From the NCBI GenBank assembly GCA_029287575.1, contig JARFQW010000034.1, positions 1 through 64,000 of the forward strand: a stretch of 64,000 bases of DNA, in the 5' to 3' direction. Origin of the DNA: Gammaproteobacteria bacterium. Its GTDB lineage: Bacteria > Pseudomonadota > Gammaproteobacteria > Steroidobacterales > XN24. The notes under the pieces are model-generated. The model did no database searches. It was given only the letters and a program-made list of their open reading frames with translations, and had not been told where the DNA came from. This document shows, piece by piece, positions 19,201 through 26,401 of the stretch (within the stretch, counting starts at the first letter, position 1; each line of letters opens with the position of its first letter). Made by a program: the position numbers and the translations under genes.

Positions 19201-20368
19201 TTGGCCGGGTCTTTTTGGCCCAGCGGGCGCTGAACACATTGGCGTAGATCCGGTTGCGGACCACCAGACGGCCGCCGTCGGCCACGCGCACCAGACCGGC
19301 GACGCGCAGCAGATCGTGGACGGGGGAATCCGGGTCCAGAATGACGCTGCGGCCGGTGTGAATCTTCCGGTACAGGCGCAAGGCAGGCAAAACCAGTCGA
19401 CCGCCGCGGGCCAGCGTCTCACGGACGCGGCAGAGATTCGGTTCGGTATAGAAGGCGTTGCGGCCGAAGAAACGCTCGGCGACGAGGGTGTCCACGTCGG
19501 CGTCACTCACGATCCGCCCGCCGGCCCGGGCCGCCGCCCGCGAGACCTTCTGGGTCAGGAACGGCTGGCCGCCGGTCCAGTAGAGAATCCGGTAGAGAAC
19601 CCGGTCTGCCTCGCCCGGCGGCAGGCGCAGTCCACGGCACAGGGGCCGGGCTTCCTCGAACGTGAAGTCATTCAGCTCCACTCGCCGGCCGATATCGAAC
19701 AGCGATCGCTCCGCGGGGAGCATCCGGTCTCGGGGCGGCGCCGTGCCCACCAGCGCAAAGGCGAGACGCTCATAGTCCGGCTCGGTAGCGCGAGCGTCGT
19801 GGCATGCGCGGACACTGGCAAAAAAATCCGCGGCGAAGGGCAGTTCGTCCACCTCGTCGAGGCCGTCCAGGAAGATGACCACGGGGCCTTTCGTGGACCC
19901 GAGCACGACCTCCCAGAAAAACTCCGACAGGCGCTGGCTGGCCCCCAGCGCCATGTTTTCCTGCCACCACTGCTGAAGATTGACCTTCAGGCGCAGGTCG
20001 CGAACGATCCGGTAGGCGATCCCGTAGTACCAGCGGCCGGGCTCGGGCACGTCGTTGCGGCCGCCGAAATGCGCCAGATCCACCACCGCGGCCGACATAC
20101 CGGCCGCGCGGAGCCGCTTGGCGCAGCGCGCAACGAGGCTCGATTTACCGCTCTGACGGGGCGCCAGCACGTGGCAGAACTCGCAGGCGGACAGCAGCTC
20201 GTAGAGTTCCCGGTCGGCGGTCCGCTCGATATAGCAGTCACGGTCCGGCTGCACGGGACCGCCGACGGCATAGAACGACTCGTCCCTTGCCGAGCGCCGC
20301 AGGTCAAGACGCTGGACCTGTGAGCCGGGGTCTCCGGTGATCTCCTCCATTCGGCGGATTCTGGCCAT
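16229..20368 (-). CDS. Giant AAA-like ATPase / P-domain / WD40 membrane protein
   Basis: A 1379-residue multidomain protein. Residues ~30-390 are an AAA-like (PF14516-type) NTPase: VGGPVQPDRDCYIER, Walker A APRQSGKSS (~69-77), Walker B VVIFLDGLDE (~163-172). One hydrophobic span (~398-412) follows. The C-terminal ~830 residues are WD40-like repeats (units ending xIWD/xVWD, e.g. VEIWDP, VRVWDG, VQVWDV, FVWNLD). Between early blades (~599-700) lies a segment resembling a proprotein-convertase P-domain (DLRITVDTTHRRLQDL, then GTWRFDLEDRRGD and GELLGWSLFL). AAA-WD40 fusions typically act in signalling or scaffolding; the P-domain insertion is unusual. ATG 20368 is used; GTG 20386 and ATG 20350 are alternatives, none with a clear ribosome site. 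Confidence 0.85.
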   Translation of the reverse strand: MARIRRMEEITGDPGSQVQRLDLRRSARDESFYAVGGPVQPDRDCYIERTADRELYELLSACEFCHVLAPRQSGKSSLVARCAKRLRAAGMSAAVVDLAHFGGRNDVPEPGRWYYGIAYRIVRDLRLKVNLQQWWQENMALGASQRLSEFFWEVVLGSTKGPVVIFLDGLDEVDELPFAADFFASVRACHDARATEPDYERLAFALVGTAPPRDRMLPAERSLFDIGRRVELNDFTFEEARPLCRGLRLPPGEADRVLYRILYWTGGQPFLTQKVSRAAARAGGRIVSDADVDTLVAERFFGRNAFYTEPNLCRVRETLARGGRLVLPALRLYRKIHTGRSVILDPDSPVHDLLRVAGLVRVADGGRLVVRNRIYANVFSARWAKKTRPTDWRGLFRSAAALFIVAGIPLWYAKILPRPYVHALEGSTVDYNVAVDAYTSLRRIPGFGDMADDLFSGVLARRSLQAVTWDEVRAADAELRETLGRPRQADQLLADFWSRLASQAEAREHRDQALIYRLEAARTRGTGPDAAIAQLIGADYPRLITAVRPAGRVEALAVHPDGTRVATLSMGNQVEIWDPRNGLPMGQTRALLAEDFIPVTRRVTVDAEGQARDLRITVDTTHRRLQDLVAQLTAPSGRQVEFPLGNAVVGVDGRIRITGREAPTLADLAREDARGTWRFDLEDRRGDNAGELLGWSLFLGGASGIQVVDQPENPLPLADPRTTARVRVVLSPDARWAAAVSRNPDARGHALIWDLEFGRPVARIPLDAGERSIRFDASGEYLLIVSAGGRELGAWRAATGARALSSTPDGRFVGGVAAAAGAYLAAADMAPEGQVQIRRWRLDDGEELAPVLTGGEVQRLALGPAGRFVAMADAQQVVRVWDGDTGRQAVEEILDTPVERLEIDASGRWLMVAERSGLARVLALPPSRRAGTVLVVSSEDPAALAFDPSGDHLVTLIRGRSYQLWSLPEGRPVSPLLRHSSRRLSAGRVPDGTYGAVVSRAGGFVVTGIGAETARIWRLDAAAQGTDPYLAGSSAVVLDPRGRRLAQGGGDGRVLFRPVVAGQAAGAPARIPPPQHPGRVVALAFDDLGGSLLSVADDGSVALWDANTGDREGPVFYHGVGQRPVAALARGGDRALVAGAAGAEIWDAASGQLLGPLGPGRAVTGVAFDPSGSRAAVASDGQVQVWDVSHLRLEWQIDIPEEAISLAFSADGLRLAAGSRMGDVFVWNLDAPDSARRTLRIDGPVLALALPESGQAMLMQSSEWLHRLEDDGARLEVSASQLLPGYVPVSAWTTARNDGSRVVFLDQSGLLPMLSVLGWESRVLPATPVPSALQAEPWSERLKLVLDERGAVVPGWAESGSLAEPEASPPVPATAEPRL

Positions 20369-20447
20369 GCCGGGGCGGAATGTCACCCGGCAGGTCGCCC
20401 CACCGCCGCGCCGCGGTTAGACTCGCGGGCTTTACAGGCAGCGGCCT

Positions 20448-21098
20448 TTGCCCTTGAAATTGTTGTTGAAACAAGACGTTTTCGGCACCGTCAGCCGGGA
20501 AAACCGCGACGGTCGGCCGATTGTGGTCCGGGACCTGGATCCGGCCCGGTGGTGGGCGCGGCCCCTGGCGCGCTTTCTGGCGGGACGGGAAGCAAAGGCT
20601 CTGAGACGGCTCGATGGCCTGTCGGGCCGCGTGCCACAGCTGCTGTCCTGGGACGGCCGGCGTCTCGAGCGCACCTGGCTGGACGGGCGTCCGATGCAGC
20701 AGGCCCGGCCACGGCACCATGACTATTACTCCGAGGCGCTGAAACTGGTCAGGCGGATACACGCCGCGGGCGTTGTCCACAACGACCTGGCAAAAGAACC
20801 CAACTGGCTCGTGGATCCCGACGGCCGTCCCCTCGTGGTGGATTTCCAGCTGGCCTGGGCGCCGCGCCGCCGGACCCGGCTGTTTCGCCTGTTCGGGCGG
20901 GAAGACCTGCGTCATGCCTTAAAGCATCGCCGCTATTACGCCGCCGAGTCCCTCAGCGCCCGGCAGCGGGAAATCCTGGCCAATCCCGGCTGGATATCGC
21001 GGAGCTGGCGGGCGACCGTGAAGCCGGTCTACCTCTGGATCACGCGCCGCGTCCTTGGCTGGTCAGACCGGGAGGGAGCCGGCGACCGCCAGCATTGA
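20448..21098 (+). CDS. RIO/WaaP-like small protein kinase-fold phosphotransferase
   Basis: A 216-residue protein with the core of a small protein-kinase-like fold: the catalytic loop GVVHNDLAKEPNWLV (His-Asn-Asp, with Asn six residues after the catalytic Asp) and a metal-binding Asp in LVVDFQLAW in place of DFG. Such short enzymes belong to the RIO/lipopolysaccharide-core-kinase group; the substrate (LPS sugar or protein) cannot be told. The C-terminus is strongly basic (RRYYAAESL...SRSWRATVKPVYLW), suggesting membrane contact. The frame begins with TTG 20448; further TTG codons at 20454 and after are alternatives. It is transcribed divergently from the AAA/WD40 gene across 79 bases. Confidence 0.75.
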   Translation: MPLKLLLKQDVFGTVSRENRDGRPIVVRDLDPARWWARPLARFLAGREAKALRRLDGLSGRVPQLLSWDGRRLERTWLDGRPMQQARPRHHDYYSEALKLVRRIHAAGVVHNDLAKEPNWLVDPDGRPLVVDFQLAWAPRRRTRLFRLFGREDLRHALKHRRYYAAESLSARQREILANPGWISRSWRATVKPVYLWITRRVLGWSDREGAGDRQH

Positions 21099-21181
21099 GC
21101 GGCTGCGGGGTCGCGCGGCTTGCAGCTGCGAAGCCGAGCCGGAATACTCGGGCCGCCACAAACGAGAATCACCGGAGCCCC

Positions 21182-21430
21182 ATGGACGTCTGCCATCCTC
21201 ATAACCGCCTGGATCCCGGAGAGCGGGGACCGCTCAACTTCGGCATCCGGCTGAGCCTGCCGGCCGGCGATCCGATGCGGGATTTGCTGGGATCCGACTG
21301 GTCGGAGTACCAGTGGTTCGACTCCGAAGAGGCCCGCGACGCGAAGCTCAGTCAGCTGAAGGATCAATTTGTCTACTATCGGCGCGGCGACAGGCCCACG
21401 TTCGTTCTCGAGCGGGTCCAGCGTCCCTGA
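21182..21430 (+). CDS. Small conserved-looking protein of unknown function
   Basis: An 82-residue soluble protein (MDVCHPHNRLDPGERGP...FVLERVQRP) with a central acidic/aromatic segment SDWSEYQWFDSEEARDAKL. ATG 21182 is preceded by GGAG at 6 bases. I recognise no domain. It sits 83 bases after the kinase-like gene and 30 bases before the zinc-ribbon gene on the same strand, so the group may be co-transcribed. Codon use matches its neighbours. Confidence 0.6.
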   Translation: MDVCHPHNRLDPGERGPLNFGIRLSLPAGDPMRDLLGSDWSEYQWFDSEEARDAKLSQLKDQFVYYRRGDRPTFVLERVQRP

Positions 21431-21460
21431 CCCACCCGCCGGCCCCGCAGGAGGAGCCCC

Positions 21461-21667
21461 ATGGCCGAACCCCGCTGCCCCTCGTGCGACGTCGAGGGCC
21501 TTGAACACATCGTTTCGAAAAACAGCCTGGAAAAGGCCCAGAACGGGCGGCCCTGGTTCAACGTGGTTCATTGCGATGCCTGCGGGCATGTGTACGGGGT
21601 CTTCGCCAAGCATGTCCTCGGCGCCCGCAGCGGGCCCCAGCTGGTTGTCCCGGAGCGTTCGCGGTGA
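21461..21667 (+). CDS. Small zinc-ribbon protein
   Basis: A 68-residue protein with two CxxC knuckles (CPSCD near residue 6 and CDACG near residue 38), forming a likely zinc ribbon. AGGAGG stands about 6 bases before the ATG. Its TGA overlaps the GTG of the thioesterase gene by 4 bases, implying coupling. Such mini-ribbons often regulate or bind nucleic acid or partner proteins, but no function can be assigned. Confidence 0.75.
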   Translation: MAEPRCPSCDVEGLEHIVSKNSLEKAQNGRPWFNVVHCDACGHVYGVFAKHVLGARSGPQLVVPERSR

Positions 21668-22140
21668 GCGGCCGCGAAACGCCGGCCCCGTGGGAATCCT
21701 GGCCGGTCGTGATTTCCATCCCGGTGGCATGGGGCGAAATGGACGCCTTCGGGCACGTCAACAACGTCACCTATTTCCGCTATTTCGAAAGCGCCCGCCT
21801 GGCCTATTTCCAGGCCGTCGGATTTCTGGGCACCGAGTCGACCGAAAACCCGCCGGGCAGCGCCCCGACCGGGATCGGCCCGATCCTCGCACATACCGAG
21901 TGCCGGTTCCGGATACCCCTCACATGGCCGGACAGCCTCAAGGTCGGGGCGCGGGTGGTCGACGTGGGGACGGACCGTTTCACGATGGCCTATGCCGTGT
22001 TCGTCGAAGCCACCGGCGACCTGGCCGCAGAAGGCAGCGGCCGGCTGGTGTCCTTCGACTACCAGGCCGGCGTCAAGGCCCCCCTCCCGGCGAATGTCGT
22101 GGCCCGGATCCGGGCTCTCGAGGGTGACGACCCGGTCTGA
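21664..22140 (+). CDS. Acyl-CoA thioesterase (4-hydroxybenzoyl-CoA thioesterase family)
   Basis: A 158-residue hotdog-fold thioesterase. The active-site motif GEMDAFGHVNNVTYFRYFE matches the 4HBT pattern Dx(2)GHVNNxxY. GTG 21664 overlaps the zinc-ribbon stop (GTGA), giving the normal length for the family; the frame runs on upstream but only antisense to other content. It could hydrolyse acyl-CoA or acyl-ACP. Its 3' end overlaps the next receptor gene by 17 bases. Confidence 0.88.
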   Translation: MSGRETPAPWESWPVVISIPVAWGEMDAFGHVNNVTYFRYFESARLAYFQAVGFLGTESTENPPGSAPTGIGPILAHTECRFRIPLTWPDSLKVGARVVDVGTDRFTMAYAVFVEATGDLAAEGSGRLVSFDYQAGVKAPLPANVVARIRALEGDDPV

Positions 22141-24238
22141 CAGCATCCTCGTGGCGCCGGCCCTCGCGCTGGCCGCGGCGCTCGCGGGGACCGGGTCTTC
22201 GGCTGCCCGCGGCGCGGAGGCCGATCCACCCGCGATTCCCCCCACGATCACGGTGACCGCCACACGGCGGGCCGTGGACACGGCGGAGCACGCCGGCAAT
22301 ACCGCCCGAATCGGCCGTCCGGACATCCGCCGGGTCGGCCACCAGCACGTCTCCCAGATCATGTACCGCGCGCCCGGCACCTGGATCAGCCGTGGCAGCG
22401 GCCAGGAGCATCTCACCGCCATCCGTTCACCGGTGCTGACCGGCCCCGGGGCCTGCGGCGCGTTCCTGTTTCTCGAAGACGGCGTTCCGATCCGCCCGGC
22501 CGGGTTTTGCAACGTCAACGAACTGTTCGAGATCAATACCGAGCAGGCCGATGCCATCGAGGTCGTCCGCGGTCCAGGCAGCGTTCTCTATGGATCCAAC
22601 GCCATGCACGGGCTGATCAATGTCCTGTCGCCGCGTATCGATCAGACCGGCCAGCGGTTTAGTCTCGAGAGCGGATCCGATGACTTCTACCGGGCCCGGT
22701 TCAGCGTCGGCACATGGGACGGCAGGCAGGGATTTCGCGCCAGCGGACACGCGTCCCATGACGGCGGCTTTCGGGAGTCATCGGGCTACGACCAGGGCAA
22801 GCTGAACCTGGGCTGGCGGCGGGACACGGGGGACCGGCTGGCGGATATCCGCTTCTCCGCCACGCGTCTGCAGCAGGAGACCGCGGGCTTCATTCTCGGC
22901 GAAGACGCCTACAAGAGCAGCGAAGCGGCGCGCTCCAATCCCAACCCGGAGGCCTACCGGGACGCCGACAGCCTGCGCCTGACCGGCCTGCTCGGGCGGC
23001 GCGTCGGCCCGGGCCTCTGGCTGGAAACGCGCCCCTATCTTCGCTACTCCGACATGCAGTTTCTGCAGCATTTCCTCCCGGGCCAGCCGACCGAAAAGAA
23101 TCACCAGACCAGTGCCGGGGCGCTGACCTCGGTGACCGTGGAAGGCGCCGGCGGGCGGTTCTGGATCTTCGGCGCAGACGCGGAGTATACGGACGGACAC
23201 CTCGAAGAGACCCAGGCCCTGCCAATCGAGGACGGATCCGACTTTCTCAAGGAAACCCGCCCTGCCGGCCGCCACTACGACTTCAATGTCGAAGCCCTGA
23301 TGGCCGCCGCCTACGCTCGTCTCGAGCAGCCCCTGGGGCCAGCCACCCGCCTGAATGCCGGTCTGCGCTACGAACGCATCGGCTACGACTACGACAACCG
23401 CATGCTGGACGGCAACACCCGCGAGGACGGGACCGAATGCGGCTTCGGAGGCTGCCTGTTCAGCCGGCCGGCGGACCGCGACGACAGCTTTGACGCCTGG
23501 TCCCCGCGCCTTGGCCTGATCCACGATCTCGGTTCCCGCCACCAGGTCTACTTGGCGATGTCGCGGGGCTTCCGGGCCCCCCAGGCCACCGAGCTGTACC
23601 GCCTCCAGCGGCAGCAGCGGGTCGCCGATCTGGACAACGAGGAACTCTCTGCCGCGGAGGCCGGCTGGCGCTATGCGGGCAACCGGCTGGGACTGGAGCT
23701 GGTGGGGTTCGCCATGGAGAAGAAAAATTTCATCTTCCGCGACGCCGAGGGCTTCAATCGCAGCGACGGGGAGACCCGGCACCTGGGCATCGAGTACAGC
23801 CTGCGGGCCCGGCTGAGCGACAGCTGGCAGCTGGCCGCAGACGGCACCTGGGCTCGCCACACGTACCGCTTCTCGTCGGCTGCCGCGGGGGGCGAGCAGA
23901 TCGAGAAGGGCGACGACGTGGATACGGCCCCGCGGCACATGAGCAGCCTCAGGCTGGCCTGGGACGCCGGCGGCAGCGCCGGCGCGGAGCTGGAATGGGT
24001 CTCGCTCGGATCCTATTCGCTGGACGCGGCCAACACCGACCGCTACTCGGGCCACGATCTGCTCCACCTGAGCTGGCGGCAGAACCTCGGCGACCGCTGG
24101 ATCGTGCGCGCGCGGATCCGGAATCTGACGGATACGTCCTATGCCGAACGAGCCGACCTGGCCTTCGGGAACTACCGGTATTTCCCCGGCCGGCCCCGCA
24201 GCCTGTTCATGGAGCTGGCCTGGAACTCGTCTGAGTGA
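22124..24238 (+). CDS. TonB-dependent outer-membrane receptor
   Basis: A 704-residue TonB-dependent receptor. The signal peptide (TTRSDSILVAPALALAAALA, cleavage near ARG-AE) is followed by the TonB box-like PTITVTATRR, a plug with FLFLEDGVPIRPAGFCNVNEL and AIEVVRGPGSVLYGSNAMHG, and a barrel ending FPGRPRSLFMELAWNSSE. Length is typical of siderophore/cobalamin/heme-type receptors; a Cys pair lies in an extracellular-type loop (TECGFGGCLFSRP). The ligand is unknown. GTG 22124 lies inside the thioesterase 3' end and gives a complete signal peptide, which argues for coupling to that gene. The end is separated by 12 bases from the convergent lipoprotein gene. Confidence 0.88.
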   Translation: MTTRSDSILVAPALALAAALAGTGSSAARGAEADPPAIPPTITVTATRRAVDTAEHAGNTARIGRPDIRRVGHQHVSQIMYRAPGTWISRGSGQEHLTAIRSPVLTGPGACGAFLFLEDGVPIRPAGFCNVNELFEINTEQADAIEVVRGPGSVLYGSNAMHGLINVLSPRIDQTGQRFSLESGSDDFYRARFSVGTWDGRQGFRASGHASHDGGFRESSGYDQGKLNLGWRRDTGDRLADIRFSATRLQQETAGFILGEDAYKSSEAARSNPNPEAYRDADSLRLTGLLGRRVGPGLWLETRPYLRYSDMQFLQHFLPGQPTEKNHQTSAGALTSVTVEGAGGRFWIFGADAEYTDGHLEETQALPIEDGSDFLKETRPAGRHYDFNVEALMAAAYARLEQPLGPATRLNAGLRYERIGYDYDNRMLDGNTREDGTECGFGGCLFSRPADRDDSFDAWSPRLGLIHDLGSRHQVYLAMSRGFRAPQATELYRLQRQQRVADLDNEELSAAEAGWRYAGNRLGLELVGFAMEKKNFIFRDAEGFNRSDGETRHLGIEYSLRARLSDSWQLAADGTWARHTYRFSSAAAGGEQIEKGDDVDTAPRHMSSLRLAWDAGGSAGAELEWVSLGSYSLDAANTDRYSGHDLLHLSWRQNLGDRWIVRARIRNLTDTSYAERADLAFGNYRYFPGRPRSLFMELAWNSSE

Positions 24239-24250
24239 CGACGGGCCCGG

Positions 24251-24622
24251 CTACTGGCGTCCCGATTCCCGCACGATGATGGCTTCCGGGGTCCCGGCGA
24301 GGTCCTCCTTGAGGCCCAGCTCGTAGCGGCGCCCGGCACGAAGGTCCAGGTCCAGGTAAAGGATTTCGCCGTCGCGATTCGCGCCGGCCCGCAGCGGGGT
24401 CTGATCCGGAGGCCCTTCAACTACCGGCCTAAGCCCCACCCGCACGACGCCCGGGTCCAGGTAGTGTATGCGGCGTTCCGGTGTGACCCGGCGGCCCGCG
24501 ATTTCCACGATCCAGGCCGGGCTGAACCCGGCCGGCAGAACCGTCTCCGTGGTATCGGAGATGACGGCCAGCCGGGGGTTTTGAACGGTGCACGCCGCCG
24601 CCGCGAGGACGACAAAGGCCAT
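24251..24622 (-). CDS. Small lipoprotein of unknown function
   Basis: Short exported protein with a lipobox (LAAAAC). From ATG 24622 the Cys is residue 11 and there is no basic N-region, which is too short for a signal peptide. Extending the same frame upstream gives IFKRLMAFVVLAAAAC, a proper lipoprotein signal. The first upstream codon in the right place is ATT (24637-24635), with GGAGG exactly 5 bases before it, and no ATG/GTG/TTG exists upstream before the in-frame stop. Initiation at ATT is therefore plausible. The mature region (~110 residues) is beta-rich (EILYLDLDLRAGRRYELGL) with no recognised domain. It converges on the receptor gene. Confidence 0.65.
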   Translation of the reverse strand: MAFVVLAAAACTVQNPRLAVISDTTETVLPAGFSPAWIVEIAGRRVTPERRIHYLDPGVVRVGLRPVVEGPPDQTPLRAGANRDGEILYLDLDLRAGRRYELGLKEDLAGTPEAIIVRESGRQ

Positions 24623-24726
24623 CAGGCGCTTGAAAATCCGGACCTCCGTGGTAAAACGTTGGCCGCCCGGAGTCGTTCAGGCTCCGCGCTCAACTAAACC
24701 CAGCATATCAGGATGAGCGTTCTTCG

Positions 24727-25665
24727 ATGATTGAGACGGAAGCGCTGACGAAGTCGTATGGCAGCCTCACGGCGGTGGACAATCTCACGTTCACGGTCAC
24801 GGCCGGCCAGGTGCTCGGCTTTCTCGGCCCCAACGGCGCCGGAAAATCCACCACCATGAAGATGCTTGCCGGTTTCCTGACCCCCAGCTCGGGAAAGGCC
24901 TCTATCTGCGGATTCGACGTCGAGGCCGAGCCGGTCGAGGCGAAGAAGCGTATCGGCTATCTGCCGGAAGGCGCGCCGGCCTATGGGGAAATGACCCCGG
25001 CGGGATTTCTGGAATTCGTTGCGGACATCCGGGAACTCGAGGGTCCCCACCGCGCACAGCGCCTGGACGAAGTGATCCAGCGGCTGCACCTGGACCGGGT
25101 TCTGCACCAGCCCATCGAAACCCTGTCCAAGGGATACAAGCGCCGCGTGGGTCTGGCTCAGGCCATTCTTCACGACCCGCGGGTGCTGATCCTCGACGAG
25201 CCGACGGACGGTCTGGACCCGAATCAGAAACACGAGGTCCGGGGGCTGATCCGGGAGATGGCCGCCGACAAGATCATCGTCGTCTCAACCCATATTCTCG
25301 AAGAGGTCCATGCGGTTTGTAACCGGGCCATCATCATTGCCGGCGGCCGGATCCTCGCGGACGACACCCCCGCCGCTCTCGAAGCCCGTTCTCCGCGGCA
25401 CCGGGCCATCAGGCTCGCTCTGCCCGAACCGGTGCGCGCCGCGGCCGCGGAGGCAGTCGGCCAGATCGACGGTGTCGCGTCGGTAGAGCAGCAGGACGAC
25501 GGCCTGGTGGTGGTGCCCGCCGGGGACGCGGTCATTCTTCCCGAAATCGGCCGTGTGGCCCTGAGCCAGGGCTGGGACGTTTCCGAGCTGCAGGTGCAGA
25601 CCGGGCAGCTGGACGAAGTGTTCCGGCAGATCACGACCAGCGACGCCACGGGGGTGCGGGCATGA
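24727..25665 (+). CDS. ABC transporter ATP-binding protein (GldA-like)
   Basis: Cytoplasmic ATPase subunit of 312 residues. Walker A GPNGAGKST, signature LSKGYKRR, Walker B VLILDEPTDGLDP and the switch His in VVSTHILEE are all intact, followed by a ~90-residue C-terminal domain typical of ABC-2 exporters. It opens a four-gene operon with a permease (4-base ATGA overlap), a GldG-like protein and a DUF4340 protein. That set resembles the GldA-GldF-GldG module outside gliding bacteria; the substrate is not known. Confidence 0.93.
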   Translation: MIETEALTKSYGSLTAVDNLTFTVTAGQVLGFLGPNGAGKSTTMKMLAGFLTPSSGKASICGFDVEAEPVEAKKRIGYLPEGAPAYGEMTPAGFLEFVADIRELEGPHRAQRLDEVIQRLHLDRVLHQPIETLSKGYKRRVGLAQAILHDPRVLILDEPTDGLDPNQKHEVRGLIREMAADKIIVVSTHILEEVHAVCNRAIIIAGGRILADDTPAALEARSPRHRAIRLALPEPVRAAAAEAVGQIDGVASVEQQDDGLVVVPAGDAVILPEIGRVALSQGWDVSELQVQTGQLDEVFRQITTSDATGVRA

Positions 25666-26396
25666 ACCACACGCTCACCATCATGCGCCGCGAGCTGGCC
25701 AGCTATTTCGCGACGCCGGTCGCCTATGTCTTCATCATCATTTTCCTGGTGCTCGCCGGCTGGTTCACGTTCTACATCGGCGGCTTTTACGAGCGCGGCC
25801 AGGCGGATCTCGCGCCGTTCTTCAGCTATCTGCCCTGGCTCTACCTGTTTCTGATACCCGCCATTTCCATGCGGCTGTGGGCCGAGGAACGGCGCAGCGG
25901 AACGGTTGAGCTGCTGCTGACGCTGCCGGTCACGATGTTCGAGGCGGTCCTCGGCAAGTTTCTGGCCGCGTGGCTGTTCACCGGCATCGCCCTGGCGCTG
26001 ACCTTCCCGCTGTGGCTGACGGTCAACTATCTGGGTGAGCCGGACAACGGCGCGATCCTCGCCGGCTACGTCGGCAGTTTCCTGCTGGCCGGCGGATTTC
26101 TGGCCATCGGCGCGTGCGTCTCGGCGGCCACGCGCAACCAGGTGGTCGCGTTTATTCTGACCGTGGTGATCTGTTTCCTGTTTCTGCTGAGCGGACACCC
26201 CGGGGTACTGGCCGGCTTCAGCGCCTGGGCCCCGGACATCCTGGTCAGCGCGATCGCCTCGCTGAGCTTCCTGACCCATTTCGACGCCATTTCCAAAGGC
26301 GTGATCGACCTGCGGGACATCGTGTATTTCGCGCTGGTCATCGGCTTCTTTCTGGTCGCTAACGCGATCATCCTGGACCTCCGGAAGGCGGAGTAA
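25662..26396 (+). CDS. ABC-2 type permease (GldF-like)
   Basis: Inner-membrane permease of 244 residues with six hydrophobic helices. It starts MNHTLTIMRRELASYFATPVAYVFI, characteristic of GldF-type ABC-2 permeases, and contains RLWAEERRSGTVELLLTLP, the conserved cytoplasmic segment of the family. ATG overlaps the ATPase stop by 4 bases. It partners the upstream ATPase; the downstream GldG-like protein starts 6 bases after its stop. Confidence 0.92.
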   Translation: MNHTLTIMRRELASYFATPVAYVFIIIFLVLAGWFTFYIGGFYERGQADLAPFFSYLPWLYLFLIPAISMRLWAEERRSGTVELLLTLPVTMFEAVLGKFLAAWLFTGIALALTFPLWLTVNYLGEPDNGAILAGYVGSFLLAGGFLAIGACVSAATRNQVVAFILTVVICFLFLLSGHPGVLAGFSAWAPDILVSAIASLSFLTHFDAISKGVIDLRDIVYFALVIGFFLVANAIILDLRKAE

Positions 26397-26401
26397 CGAC
26401 C

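Noticed and set aside
18122-20323. 733-codon open frame on the plus strand inside the AAA/WD40 gene
   Set aside because: Antisense frame with Arg/Gly/His-rich composition and no recognisable motif; the minus strand carries Walker motifs and WD40 repeats.
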